Source of the DNA: Ulva prolifera
Taxonomy: Eukaryota; Chlorophyta; Ulvophyceae; Ulvales; Ulvaceae
Assembly: GCA_023078555.1 (NCBI GenBank)
Contig: CM041202.1
Coordinates: forward strand, 4,150,022 to 4,214,021
DNA length: 64,000 nt
Reading direction: 5' to 3'
In this document: positions 43,514 to 53,924 of the stretch, piece after piece
How positions within the stretch are numbered: the stretch's first letter is position 1
Layout of the letters: each line of letters starts with the position of its first letter
The notes under the pieces: generated by a model
Seen by the model: the letters and a program-made list of their open reading frames with translations, nothing else
Told to the model about the DNA's origin: nothing
Databases searched by the model: none
Made by a program: the position numbers and the translations under genes

Positions 43514-44549
43514 CCGATGAGCAAAACCCCCTATGAATCCCCCGGTCTGGTCATCTTCGAGCTAAAATGGATTCTGTTACGATTACTGAGATGTCGGATG
43601 ATAGAAAAACAGGTTTGCGGATTGTGGCATGTTTTCCTGTCCGAACATTCGACATGTGGACGTTTTTGTGTGCGTATAAGCTCGCCGTGGACCGATAAAC
43701 GACCACATGTGCTGAGCGACGCAGGCTTGCGCAAGATTTGAAATCTCGATTTGCCCGCGTAGACTGTGCGAGCGCTACACTCGATGCGTGGTACGGCGTG
43801 CAAGTACTGCTCATGGTCTCGTCAAGATTAGCAGGAACAAGTACAAGGCTCACTCGGCTGGTGAGAAGACAAAGTAATCAGGAATTCATCCGACGTTTCA
43901 AAGAAGTCTTTCGAAATAGATTTGTTGGTTCAGGCCCGTGGCTGCGGCAAGTGTTCCGGTCATCAGCAGTCTATGAGACTACACACGACCATGAGAGGGC
44001 AGCAATCGATCAAGAATCTTTTTCTTGGTATCTCTTAGCGCATTTATTGTCTTGGACATTCGAAATGCCATCGCAATCGTGATCAGAATTGGACCTGGTT
44101 TCGGTGTATCATCACACAAGTGTATCAGTACGAACATCTTGGATTAAACACACATATGGATACAAAGAAGCAATTGTTTAATACGAATCAGGTCACTTTG
44201 TACCCATCGGATTGCCTTGTGGAGTGCTGTTGTGATCTGATGAGTGGACAGATCCGAACAGCCAATCATAGCATTGCCATCAGTGAATGATGCGCATGTG
44301 AAAATAAAAAACTCACAACTCAAGCAGACAGCAAGTATAGCGCTATGATGACGTATTCTGGTTGCATTGGCATTAGATGTATCTCAAACTTTGGGCTGCT
44401 CGACTAAAATGCGTCAAATTGGAGGCATCCCTAAATACTCAAGTTGCTTATCCGGATCAAGCCCAAAAATCCCAATTCATCGAGCCCGATTTGAAAAATC
44501 CCGACATCGGGGGATCGGGCCAAACCCAACCATGTCGTGTAGTTTTAAC
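43514..44549. mobile_element. Probable DNA transposon insertion (about 1.0 kb) in the PI4K duplicate
   Basis: Comparison with 24.38-24.42 kb shows about 1.03 kb extra. The flanks are TGTACTTT on the left and TGTAGTTT on the right, an 8-bp duplication with one mismatch. Both ends carry GGCCCGAT-type sequence in inverted orientation, but the ends are not symmetric. A plus frame 43738-44082 (MKSRFARVDCASATLDAWYG) is open and unrecognised. Confidence 0.5.
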
Positions 44550-45010
44550 GCGGGGTGAGCTGCGTGCTTCATCAATGAAAATCTGCAGGATACAACTGAT
44601 CTGCACAACACCAAACGGCGGTAAGTATGCATGAAGATGCAATCCAGGGAGGGTGGCTGAGTTTCCCCCCGATTTGCACACTGGACATGATTGGTGTACA
44701 GTGGTTTAAGCTCTCGAAAACAGTACCCGCCAGAATGAGCACTCTTGCTAGTCTTAGCTTCTCAAGTTTTGCACATCAAAAAGTATCCCAGGATGATTTG
44801 GACTTACTACCACGAAGCAATCAGTGTGTGAAAACCGTGCATCACGGTGCATGTGTATTCATGTGCCGGCAAAGCTGGATGAAATGCAATACAACCTTGT
44901 TGCACAAAGATGCGGAAATATCAAATGCACAATAAACAAAATAATGCATGATAGCGGACTGAAGCCAAATACTGATCATGCGAGTCGCTACGTATGACAT
45001 GGGCAATTCC
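44550..45010 (-). pseudogene. PI4K duplicate, exon and intron fragment (part 2)
   Basis: The minus strand reads ISCILQIFIDEARSSPRV after a kept GTTGTGCAG acceptor, matching the true exon, and continues into intron sequence nearly identical to 24.54-24.86 kb. Homology ends at ATGACATGGGCAATT, where the DIRS-like element begins. Confidence 0.85.
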
Positions 45011-45127
45011 AATTATGGTCACTCAGACGGCGGTGTTGAATAAACACCGGTGCCCAGAGGCACGTAGCACTTGGAGGCACTACCCCTTGGATATCTCTGG
45101 AACAACTGAGGTTTCCGCAGTAAGTAA

Positions 45128-46552
45128 TCACAAAACGCGCAACCCCCGCAGGGCCGCACCCGGGAGGCCGTACTTGGCAGCCAACTGCTCCCCCGCACGC
45201 ATGTACTGCAGCACCACTGCAGACTGCCAGCGTCCCAAGAATTTAATCTCGCTGACCGGGCGGCATGCCGCCTCCGCATCGGTAGCTGCTCCGGCGCAAA
45301 GTGAATGCAAACCAGACTGGCCCGGCTTGCCGCCCAGGTCTACAGCACTGCGTAGCTGCACCTCAGCCCTAGCCCGCTCCGGAGACAAGTCAAACAAAAG
45401 CCCCCGGCGCGGCTGACCGCTTTGACGACACCATGCCATCAGGGCCTGCACGGCGCATAGCCCCCCCGGCTCTGCGAGGATGCGGAAATCTATTGACTCA
45501 CAGTGGTTGTTGAAGATCTGCCGACCCGACACTGCCAGCCTCAGCAATAGCACTCGCCCGCCATCGTCGGCACGTGTAAAAGACAAATGCTCCCAGCGAA
45601 TCGCCGCAGCCTCCGAGCAACGCAAAAATGCACGGTAGGACAGCAGCCACCATGCCCACAGCTGCTGCTCGTGTTCACTCCTCCCGTCCCTCCCCAACCT
45701 CCCTTGAATTGCCCGCAAGCCCTCCCGGCCCACCGCGAGTTTGGGCTCCCAATCATCCGTTCTTCGCATAATGGCCCGTCGAGTGAGATACAACACTGAC
45801 CCGATCGTCGTGTTCACCTGACCACGGTCCCACATCGTGGCGTGAGCCCACTTGAACGCCGCCAACTTCGCACGAACTGTGGCCTTCTTGAGGTGCAGCA
45901 CTTCTGATGCATGCAGCATCCAGTATGCGGCTGATTGTTCTGATTGCAACGGCAGCCCTAATCGGACACAGAATTTCTGATATTGCTGAATTTGCTGAGT
46001 GTGTGCTTTCAGCGTGTTTGAACTGTATGCCAGCCCCGTGAGCACTTCCCGGAGATCCCCTCCTAGTAGTTCCTCTCCCGAGGTGGGGTGACTTTGTACT
46101 GAACCCGGTGATGCACAACAATGCACATCGAATGGCCCTTTCCACGCCCACACAGCACGGAATGCCGTCACACTCAACATACAATCAGCCTGGTTTGCAG
46201 CGTTGGCAAATCCCTCGCCGCCTAGGAACACAATGCCGTTGGTTGCTAGAACCAGGCAGCTGATCTTTATCCCAAACCGTAGCGCGGTACCCCGCAACCT
46301 AATACTCAATGCATGCAGCGTAGTGTCATGCACGGAACCCTTGGCCGCGGCAACCGCCGTGCCAACGACGTCAGTACAGAAATGCACACGCTTGTGCCGC
46401 GACTCGCCACCGTGTTGGGCACAAATGGCCACCATCTCGGCCAAGGCGCGCACCGGCCGCGAGCCCTCGGCTCTCCTATCCCACGTTCCGCTAACAATCT
46501 CAGCCACGAAGAACCGGCGTGCAGATCTCTCACCCGTCAGGTGCCCCAACAC
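45128..46552 (-). pseudogene. DIRS-like RNase H and tyrosine recombinase
   Basis: The N-terminal part resembles RNase H (KRVHFCTDVVGTAVAAAKGS, LRGTALRFGIKISCLVLATN). The recombinase has a helical core-binding part (YSSNTLKAHTQQIQQYQKFC) and the catalytic residues YRAFLRCSEAA (first Arg), GLHSLCAGAATDAE and LGRWQSAVVLQYM (Tyr about residue 450). In HxLRxG the Arg is Cys (codon TGC at 45296-45298), so strand cleavage should fail. The frame is joined to RT through a poly-G tract and has no clear own ATG. Confidence 0.82.
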
Positions 46553-48044
46553 AGCCCCCCCCCCCCCCCCCCCCCCCCCCCTGCCCCAAGCCCTCGCCCA
46601 ACAGCCCTACCACGGCAACGTGCTTCCCAAACCGTGCTGAACGTACCCGGAAAATGCTCTGCAGCCAGAACCTCAGTTCTACGATTGCGAGCTCACCTAG
46701 AGCAACTTCGCATGAATAATCCCGCCACAGAAACGCCCCTCGCGCCACTACTTCCATCTGCACCGTCGCACCCTGCTTCAACGGCAATGATGCAACCCCC
46801 CGCATGAGCCCACGAGAAAAAACTACCACCCCTGGGCACGCCGGCCGGAACGCGACCAGCTTGCCCACTACCCGAGCAACTGCCCTGCCTTCCACCCGCC
46901 GGTGTGTCCGTAGAAGTTCCGCTGCCATCATCTTGAAGTTCATCACCTTCTGCTCCGGCACGTACAATCTACAATGCCGGAGGTCCATCCCAAGTCCCAG
47001 GTGCCCTAGCAGCTGACCCGGCTCAATAAGACTCTTCTTCCGTGACACCCTCAGCCCCAACCTGTGTAGAATCCCCAGCACCTGAGCCCTCATCCAAAGT
47101 GCCCTCTCCCGTGACACCGCGAAGAAGATCAAGTCGTCGATGTAGAAGCTCACCCTGAACCCCCTTGACCTAAAGATGGCTACTGCCCTCTTCACCGCAA
47201 ATGAGAAATCGCGTGGCGCGGAGGCTAGGCCGAAAGGCATGACTTTGTACCTGTACACCTTCTGCCCCACCCGGAAGACGCAGAAGTCCTTCATTGCATC
47301 CGCCAGCGCAAACTGAAGATAACCCTTCTCCAGATCTAAGCTGAACGCCCAATCCCCCGGCGCCGTCATCGTTGCTATCTCCGCCCACGCCTCCATCTTG
47401 AATTTCTTCTCCTTCAAGCCCTTGTTGATGGGCTTGCCGGACCAGCAAAACCGGGTCATCTCCCCGTTCTTGTACGCAATGACCACATTGCACACTATGG
47501 TCCCCGGCCGCAGATCTTCCATCGCGACCTCTTCAATTGCCCCCACCGGCAGCAGCGTGTCCCTGACGTGTGCCTTAGCCCATCTTAACTCCTCCTTCTT
47601 CAACTTCAGCTCGCGCGGCTGCGCATCCCTCAGATGCGCGAGATCCACCCATGCCCAGTATCCCTGCTGCAACCATCGTCTAAGCCGCGCCGGCAGATGC
47701 ACACCCTCTTCTGCGAAAACCTCGTCCCAGTCGCCCTCTCTACCTAGGAGATTGCCTGCCCTGAACCGACCCTGAAACCGCGGGTATGCATCCCAGAGCA
47801 CATCGTGTAGCCCGATAGTCGATGCCCATACCCCCCCTTCTGGCGGATCATCGCTGGGAAACGTCCTCACCGCGCGCATCACATCGTAGAGCTCCTTGAT
47901 CTCATCTGTCCCCCCCGGACCTGATCCGTCTGCTCCGTTGCTCGACACCCTCGTCGCCACAACACCCTGCCCCACCATCGACCCTCCTTGCAGCCCTCTA
48001 AAGTCCCCCCGCCCCATTGCTGCTTCGGCCTCATGCACTCCCAC
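46530..48044 (-). CDS. DIRS-like reverse transcriptase
   Basis: It contains LKLKKEELRWAKAHVRDTLL, KNGEMTRFCWSGKPINKGL, WAFSLDLEKGYLQFALAD (first catalytic Asp), RYKVMPFGLASAPRDFSFAV and VSFYIDDLIFFAV (YIDD), then LGLRVSRKKSLIEPGQLLGH. The first and second metal-binding sites are intact. It ends in a Gly run from the poly-G tract and then GCVGAPDG stop. The next frame overlaps by 23 bases. Confidence 0.87.
   Translation of the reverse strand: MGVHEAEAAMGRGDFRGLQGGSMVGQGVVATRVSSNGADGSGPGGTDEIKELYDVMRAVRTFPSDDPPEGGVWASTIGLHDVLWDAYPRFQGRFRAGNLLGREGDWDEVFAEEGVHLPARLRRWLQQGYWAWVDLAHLRDAQPRELKLKKEELRWAKAHVRDTLLPVGAIEEVAMEDLRPGTIVCNVVIAYKNGEMTRFCWSGKPINKGLKEKKFKMEAWAEIATMTAPGDWAFSLDLEKGYLQFALADAMKDFCVFRVGQKVYRYKVMPFGLASAPRDFSFAVKRAVAIFRSRGFRVSFYIDDLIFFAVSRERALWMRAQVLGILHRLGLRVSRKKSLIEPGQLLGHLGLGMDLRHCRLYVPEQKVMNFKMMAAELLRTHRRVEGRAVARVVGKLVAFRPACPGVVVFSRGLMRGVASLPLKQGATVQMEVVARGAFLWRDYSCEVALGELAIVELRFWLQSIFRVRSARFGKHVAVVGLLGEGLGQGGGGGGGGGCVGAPDG
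46555..46581. repeat. Poly-C tract (27 C) at the RT/recombinase frame junction
   Basis: A run of 27 C on the plus strand (G on the coding strand). A change of its length by one or two would fuse RT with the RNase H-recombinase frame. Confidence 0.95.
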
Positions 48045-48071
48045 CCCCGGACCCCCGTGCCATCATGCGCG

Positions 48072-48869
48072 TCACTGAGTCCCCTGAGGAGGAGGCGCCG
48101 GGTAGCGCGGCGGCTCCCGAGACCGAAAGCGCACTGCGGCAGGCGGCGTCAGCGATCTGTGCCGTCCTCTTCGGACATCTGTGGCTCGCAAGGCGTCCTC
48201 GCCGCGAGCCTGCACCTCACTGGCGACAAAAGCCCGTATATCCTCCATGGAGAGGCTAGGCCGATCCGACCTGGAGCCGCGCATCCCCCCCATCCCTCCG
48301 TCCTGCATTCCGAAGCCTGAGAGCTGTCCGGACCCCCCTCCAGCACTAGCTGCCCTGCCTTTGTAGCCGAGCGGATTGCGGTCTGTGTCGAAGCTGGCCC
48401 TGCAAACACCCGTGAAGTGCTTGCCGCTGGTGTCCTTGGCTCCGCACCGGAAGGACTTGCTGGTCTGCGCCGCCTTCATGATGTCCTCGCGGGGCACCGG
48501 CAGCCACGCTGCCCGCCTCATGTCTTCAGGGGACGCGGGCAATGGGGGAACACGCATCACATCGCCGCTGAACAGGCTCTCGAGCACAGATGTCGTCTCC
48601 GCATGCCGCTTCTTCTCTGGCCCGGAGGCCGACTCTTCATGATGCATCAGTGCTGAGAGGGGCCCCGCGAACACGCGGTGGACCGCCGCCTTAACCCATG
48701 CCTCCGTGCGCTCCGCCGCCTCATCCGCCGACAGCGTCAGCTCCTCATTGGAGTCCAAAAGCAGCTGCATACCGCGGCCAAAGCGCTCCCACCTCGCCGA
48801 CATAGCCGGGTGGACTGCCAGAGTCCCCGTTGACGTCCCGGCTGAAATCTCCCAGTTAAACAACTCCAA
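48072..48869 (-). CDS. DIRS-like gag/ORF1-type protein
   Basis: The frame MELFNWEISAGTSTGTLAVH includes AERTEAWVKAAVHRVFAGPL, LAWLPVPRED-like segments (RAAWLPVPREDIMKAAQTSK), a Gly/Met-rich stretch and an Arg-rich end. Its place upstream of RT suggests the capsid-like ORF of the element. There is no zinc knuckle. The assignment is by position only; a longer start further upstream is possible. Confidence 0.5.
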   Translation of the reverse strand: MELFNWEISAGTSTGTLAVHPAMSARWERFGRGMQLLLDSNEELTLSADEAAERTEAWVKAAVHRVFAGPLSALMHHEESASGPEKKRHAETTSVLESLFSGDVMRVPPLPASPEDMRRAAWLPVPREDIMKAAQTSKSFRCGAKDTSGKHFTGVCRASFDTDRNPLGYKGRAASAGGGSGQLSGFGMQDGGMGGMRGSRSDRPSLSMEDIRAFVASEVQARGEDALRATDVRRGRHRSLTPPAAVRFRSREPPRYPAPPPQGTQ

Positions 48870-50655
48870 GGCCCCCAGTTCCTCCTCTGAGCGACGCTCC
48901 TATCGTCTGAAATCTCCACCCCCAGTTGGCGGCGGGACAGCTGTGGTCGCGGCAGCCCATCGACCCATGTCCGCTTCCCGCCCCCGGTGGATCGCCATGC
49001 GGCGCCCGCTGAGGCGCTCTCCGCGACCATCGCGCGAAGTCTGACCCTGCATTTTCGCGCCCCTTGGAAGCTACAATCCGGCCCAACGTCGGTTGTATGA
49101 GGGCCTGAAATCCCTGCCCCGCCCGTAACCCTCCCCAAGAACCCATGGGGCAGCCCAGCCTGCCCCATTCCCGAGAGGCCCTCCGCCAGCCCCGGAAGCA
49201 GACATGGCTTACCCTGAACCTGTGACTTGAACTGAGTTCAAGCCCCGCCAAATGCAGCACGGCGGCATGCATGCTACATGTGAGTTACAGACACGTGGCA
49301 CACGGGAAACGAGTCTGGTGTCATGTAGCCTTGCATAGGCTGTTCATGCCACCAGGTCAACTGAACCCCGGACCCCATGCCTGGAAAATTGGTCTCCGCC
49401 ACAATGCCGCCGCTACATCTATTGCGATGTGTAAATCCATGAGTGCTGCTCACGATGAAGGCAACATGCATTATGACAATGCGTTTGAACTGTGAGCAGA
49501 GCTGACATGCTGTCGAAACATCTCTGCAAGCTTGCGGGTCACAACCGTCTACCAGGCATATCACATAGCTCCACAGGCGCTCGTGCATTCCTCAGATCAT
49601 CTCCAAAGCGTATCACTGTCAAGCTTCATGTGCATATCATGCGCCAATGCTTGCTTGTCGACACCAAGTGACAACTACTGTGCCGGTCAGTGCTCTACAT
49701 GGCCATTTTTTGGAGGGGGGATTTCCCTATATAAATTACTAATTTGAGTGGTAGTACCCCTCTGGACTTTGTCATTTCCAGAGGGCGTTCCCGATGCGAT
49801 GCTGTGATCCCAGAGGGATGCCAACAGTTTTTTTTTTGGCGGTGCGACTTTATAGGCCATTCACAGTGCCAGGCATTACATACACAAAGAAAAACCACAC
49901 AGTAACGACGATAATAATAATATTGATATCTTTGACCAGCTTATGATATATTTGATCAGCTTAGCAGACAAAATGCGGTGGGTCACGAGACGCATTCTTC
50001 TTGGCTGCAGCTGGTTGCGTGCCTGCAACGGTGGCAGCCTCGACAGAGGCCGCAGCCTCTACAGCTCCTGGGCCATCATTCGTATTAGTATGATTAGGTG
50101 AGCTTGATGCAGCTACATGCGCGCCAGACGTGCTCGTGACCTCATCGCGATCGCGCTTCTTTGGGGGCTGAACCCGTGAAACCGAATCGACGAAGCATTG
50201 TACACAGCTAAGAAGACAAACAGCGTTGAATTACAGAACGATCGAGCAGCAAACTTTACGTAGCAGTGGAGAGTTAGCATGCTATACATGCGGTGCTGAC
50301 GACCAAGCACGCTGTACCCCTTGAGACACAGTGCACCGCACGTTGCGGACCTGCCCACTGGCAAGCTAGCACTAGGAGGGTTGTTCACTCCGCTCGTGCC
50401 GTCACAACATCCCGCTCGCTTGCCTCGCGTGATGCATATTCTAGCGGGAAAGCCCGCTGAGACGTACAGATGCCAGCGGGCTGCGCCCGCTGACATCGGC
50501 TCTGACAGCCCGTTTTCAGCGGGCGATCCCGCTACCTTCAGCTCACCCGTGGCGGGATTTTCAGACAAAAGCTCTATTTCAGCGGAAATCCCGGCGGGAT
50601 GTAGAGCACTGGTGCCGGTACGCGTGTCCGTCAGCGGAAGCTGGTGTGTCATGAG
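48870..50655. other. DIRS-like element 5' region, mostly unassigned
   Basis: Low-complexity GC-rich frames run to 49.2 kb, then AT-richer sequence with a GATAATAATAATATTGATATC stretch at 49.91-49.93 kb and a CTTATGATATATTTGATCAGC repeat. A group of short hairpins lies at 50443-50533. No gene is recognised. Confidence 0.4.
50443..50533. repeat. Cluster of three identical-stem hairpins
   Basis: AGCGGG and CCCGCT arms form three perfect 6-bp stems: 50443-50458 (loop AAAG), 50475-50491 (loop CTGCG) and 50518-50533 (loop CGAT). The same sequence also forms GCCCG..CGGGC pairs in between, and decayed copies (CGGGATTTTCAG, AGCGGAAATCCCG) follow to 50600. Confidence 0.85.
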
Positions 50656-51246
50656 TCATGACAAACCATGTGTGCACGACAATCCGTGAGACATACGGAG
50701 CGGCTGCGCGAGTATAGCTGAGAATTCGGCAGCGCTGGATCTGGCCTCCGTGTACTCACTATCTACTCGATTGAATACTCTCGAGGAACACATAACTTTG
50801 CATAGACTGCACCGTGGCCGCGGGAACGTCAGCGCCACGCGCTCTCTCTTCAGCTCTGTTCGACAATTTGATATCCATGAGGGATTTGCCACAATATCAC
50901 GGCCCGAAGCGAACCAAGCCTGAGCAATGCGACATACCTGACGATCATTTGAGCCAAGAAGTGACTGAAGCTGAGCCTGAACCCCCGCTTCGACGGCCGA
51001 GTCGAAGTCACGCTCGTCTGCGGCGAGTAGCTGCTTGCCGCGACTAGGCTGCCTCCCCGTCGGCACGATCTCCTGCTCTTGACCAGACTGAGCTTCTGCG
51101 ATGTCGCTTCGTGGAGGTGAAGCATCCCGGGCCTGACCCGAGGGTCCCGATCGCTCCCGGTCTGCCTTCTTGGCTCCAGCACGTCAAGTCGAATCGCTGG
51201 CCTTGTCCCCTCTAACAACTGCATTAGCTGCACGAGTCCTAGCCAT
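50656..51246 (-). pseudogene. Unrecognised protein, one in-frame stop
   Basis: From ATG 51246 it reads MARTRAANAVVRGDKASDST, then TGA (a CGA to TGA change fits), then in the same frame AGAKKADRERSGPSGQARDA and VEAGVQAQLQSLLGSNDRQV with CRIAQAWFASGRDIVANPSW. It may be an N-terminal ORF of the DIRS-like element. The frame stays open for nearly 200 residues after the stop codon. Confidence 0.45.
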
Positions 51247-51559
51247 GATTTACACGGGAAAGTCGAAAAACAGCAGCTGCTCAAACCAGACGACGCCGCT
51301 CCAACCGTGACCCCGCAATCAGTTTACTAAAGCTTGACTGACAAACTGAGCTAAAGAAGAGCTATCAGCTGCACATTACGAACCTCTCTTGCGTGAAGAG
51401 CTCCAGCCAGCTCCCGCCTATATGCTCCGCGTGCCACCAGCTCATAGCTGCTCTTGACAGCAGTCATGAGCACCTCTGGCCGCGCCTACTGCCGGTACAA
51501 CATGCGTCCGTCTCCATGACCCACCATAATCGCGATTATATTACACATAATCTACGCTA

Positions 51560-52188
51560 TTTTTCTTCGGTGAGTTGTGAAATCTGCACTTGCATGTTGT
51601 TGAACTGAACTGTTATCTTGAAAGTGCAGGGTGCTCCAGCGCTGCGGCAAAGGCAGTGATTGGCTTTCAAATGGAGCAGAAAGTCTGCCAAGGAAAAGAA
51701 AGTTGTGATTGCTGCATTACACTTGTGATTTCAACCATTTATTACAGGTCCAGCCAGTGCAGCTGCACACAGACATGCGTGCATAATACTGCATGTGCAT
51801 GCATGCGCATGCCCGTGAATCTATGAGTCTGATGCACGTACACACAGCTCTAGTATGCTAGTCCATAGGCATGATGGCTGGCGAATTGGGGCTGAGAAAT
51901 CGAGATGCAATACATACTTCTACAGGTGCATAGGGTTGAGACAGTGAAAGATTATGCAGTTAGATGAGCAGTGCTGGATAGGGATTTTTCTCTGTGTGAG
52001 CATGCAAGGTGAAACAGAGGGCCGGTGCGGAACACATGTGTGAGAGAGTGTTATGATCATGTGCATGAAAGTTGCCAGATACAAAATTGCATTTTCGAGA
52101 TTCAAGCCCGAGTTGAAGAGGTCCATGCCGAGTTCAAGACAGGCGTTGTCATAGGTGCAGGTATAGGTGCATTAGCATTGACAACCGT
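51560..52188. repeat. PI4K duplicate, intron fragment (part 3)
   Basis: Near-identical to 24.87-25.50 kb, including GTGAGTTGTGAAATCTGCAC, GCTGCGGCAAAGGCAGTG and AACACATGTGTGAGAGAG. It is the far side of the interrupted duplication. Homology ends about 60 bp before the gypsy-2 LTR. Confidence 0.88.
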
Positions 52189-52245
52189 CAGAAAACATGT
52201 CTAGAGCAGGTCAGACGCGCAATCCGTTAGCAAGTTCAGATTAGG

Positions 52246-53395
52246 TGTAACACTTGACAAAAAAGAGCAAGAATAAGCAACGGTCCTTCAAGGCACACGG
52301 GGACATATAAAGCTAATGTCCGCGCTGGCTGTGACCCGCATCGCACAGCGCACGGGCGTGTGGTGTGAGACGTACATCTCACACTGGCACTCAGAAAGTA
52401 TCAGCCAAACACATGTGCTGTCACTCGCTGATGCGGATGCATGCATGCTCGCTGACGCGACCCTTGCATGTCCAAGTACCACCCACAATATACATTCCAA
52501 ATGCGTGTAAGACGTATACATGAAGTTCGGGCAACATCATTCACCACAATTCGTCTGTAAGACGTATACATGAAGTTCGGGCAACACCATTCACCACAAT
52601 ACGTCTGGTCGCAACTGGAACACTGCACCATGCTCGAAGCACGCAGTGCAACATTGAACGTTGCGACATGAACAGCCACGCGCTTGACGCGTCTACAGGC
52701 AGCTTAGCGGCGCACACCACGTCCAGCAACACAATAATCACAGACGATGACACCTATCTGTCCTCCTACCGAGATGCTGCCCAACAAGCACTCGCACCGA
52801 GCCATCAGCGTTTCACGCGCCTGTACCCATGCCACGCCACAGGGGGCTTAGGGTGCATCCTTCATTGGCGCATGCATACACCGCTGCTCACACATCCAGC
52901 GCCGGCACTCCGTAATATCAACGCAGCGCCAGCTCTGATGAATATCAACCACAACATACAGATTTCCCTCGCATATTCGGGACCTCTGGTGGGTGCTTGC
53001 GATTGCGCGGCATCTCGGCGAGGCCAGCCAATCAGGGGGTCGTCCTGGGCGCATCACGGGTATTTATACCTGCACTTGCTGGGTCTGGACACACATTCTT
53101 TCGTCCTGATGGGGTGCCATCTATTTCTGCATACTGCTTACACGCTGTCGTAGCATATTGCGTATTTTCTGCTTGTCACACTGTCGACAAAGGTCTTCGT
53201 AGAAAGCCCATCACTGCGCAACATTCGGAGGTAACAAGCCCCCACTGAGCTCCGCTCCTAGACGGCGTGACACCCGATGACACGGCTTATGCCGGGTCAC
53301 CGTCACCGTATTCCCTTGACACTGGACCCCCGCTAGCGACCACTTTGCCTAGCTTGCTTGATCATGACACGTGTCACATGATACTGTGCATGACA
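52246..53395 (-). repeat. Gypsy-2 3' LTR, split by an insertion
   Basis: The two parts 52246-52360 and 53264-53395 together match the 234-bp LTR. They are separated at GGCGTG, present on both sides of the inserted sequence. Confidence 0.85.
52361..53263. mobile_element. Unclassified 0.9 kb insertion in the gypsy-2 LTR
   Basis: It is flanked by GGCGTG (52355-52360 and 53264-53269), a 6-bp target duplication. It starts TGGTGTGAGAC and ends CTCCTAGAC. On the minus strand it carries GGTATAAATACC (53060-53071) followed by sequence homologous to 36.60-36.70 kb. It contains a 45-bp direct repeat at 52507-52600 and the hairpin TGTGAGACGTACATCTCACA at its left end. It could be a solo LTR of an unknown family. 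Confidence 0.65.
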
Positions 53396-53504
53396 AAGCT
53401 CCCCCCATGGAAAGTCTGTTCGTCCCGAGCAGACCAATCAAAAGAATGATAGGCCGTGCCTAGACCTTACACACGTCCCTGGCTTTAAGGCTACCAATGT
53501 CGGT

Positions 53505-53924
53505 TTATTTGAATGGCATCGCGTGCGAACTCGTGATGCCCTTTCTTTTCCAGAACTCTTGAAGAAGCTCCGGACAATTTGTGAGATTTTTTACATTCTC
53601 CCAGATGCACTCATTGTAGCCCAGCCCATACAACAAGTATTCCCTTGACTTGCCCTCTTTGCAAGTGTTAGAAATACAATTCACCTCATATTCTAGCTGG
53701 CCATCAATCAATGTTGGCAACGGAGGAGGCGTATAGTTGTCCAGGAAGTGCTTGTAGGGCTTAAGAGCACTCACATGGAAGACATGATGGATTTTCAGGC
53801 CCACAAGCAGGTCCAAGCGGTATGCCAGTTTTGTGCGTCCTACAGCCTCGAGGACCTTGTACGGAACCACATAGCGAGGAGGCGGTTTACGGCACAGACC
53901 CGACTGGAGTCGGAAGTTCTTCAA
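53505..53924 (-). pseudogene. Gypsy-2 integrase tail and chromodomain
   Basis: Minus frame: KNFRLQSGLCRKPPPRYVVP, HHVFHVSALKPYKHFLDN, YEVNCISNTCKEGKSREYLL, YGLGYNECIWENVKNLTNCP. The chromodomain core Trp of HWLGY is replaced by Gly (LYGLGYN), which should weaken the aromatic cage. Confidence 0.82.

Larger units (their letters stand above)
45011..51540 (-). mobile_element. Tyrosine-recombinase (DIRS-like) retroelement
   Basis: About 6.5 kb interrupts the PI4K duplicate. The minus strand carries a gag-like frame, an RT and an RNase H-tyrosine recombinase frame in that order, the DIRS layout. The outer sequences ATTATGGTC (45014-45022) and ACCATAAT (about 51522) are inverted to each other. No target duplication is evident, as expected for recombinase-mediated integration. 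The right boundary is estimated from homology with 24.87 kb. Confidence 0.75.

Noticed and set aside
50113..50652. 179-codon minus frame over the hairpin cluster
   Set aside because: Its composition follows the repeated AGCGGG/CCCGCT units; no family features.
52507..52600. CRISPR-like repeat
   Set aside because: Only two units, no spacers, no cas genes, and a eukaryotic context; it is a tandem duplication inside an insertion.
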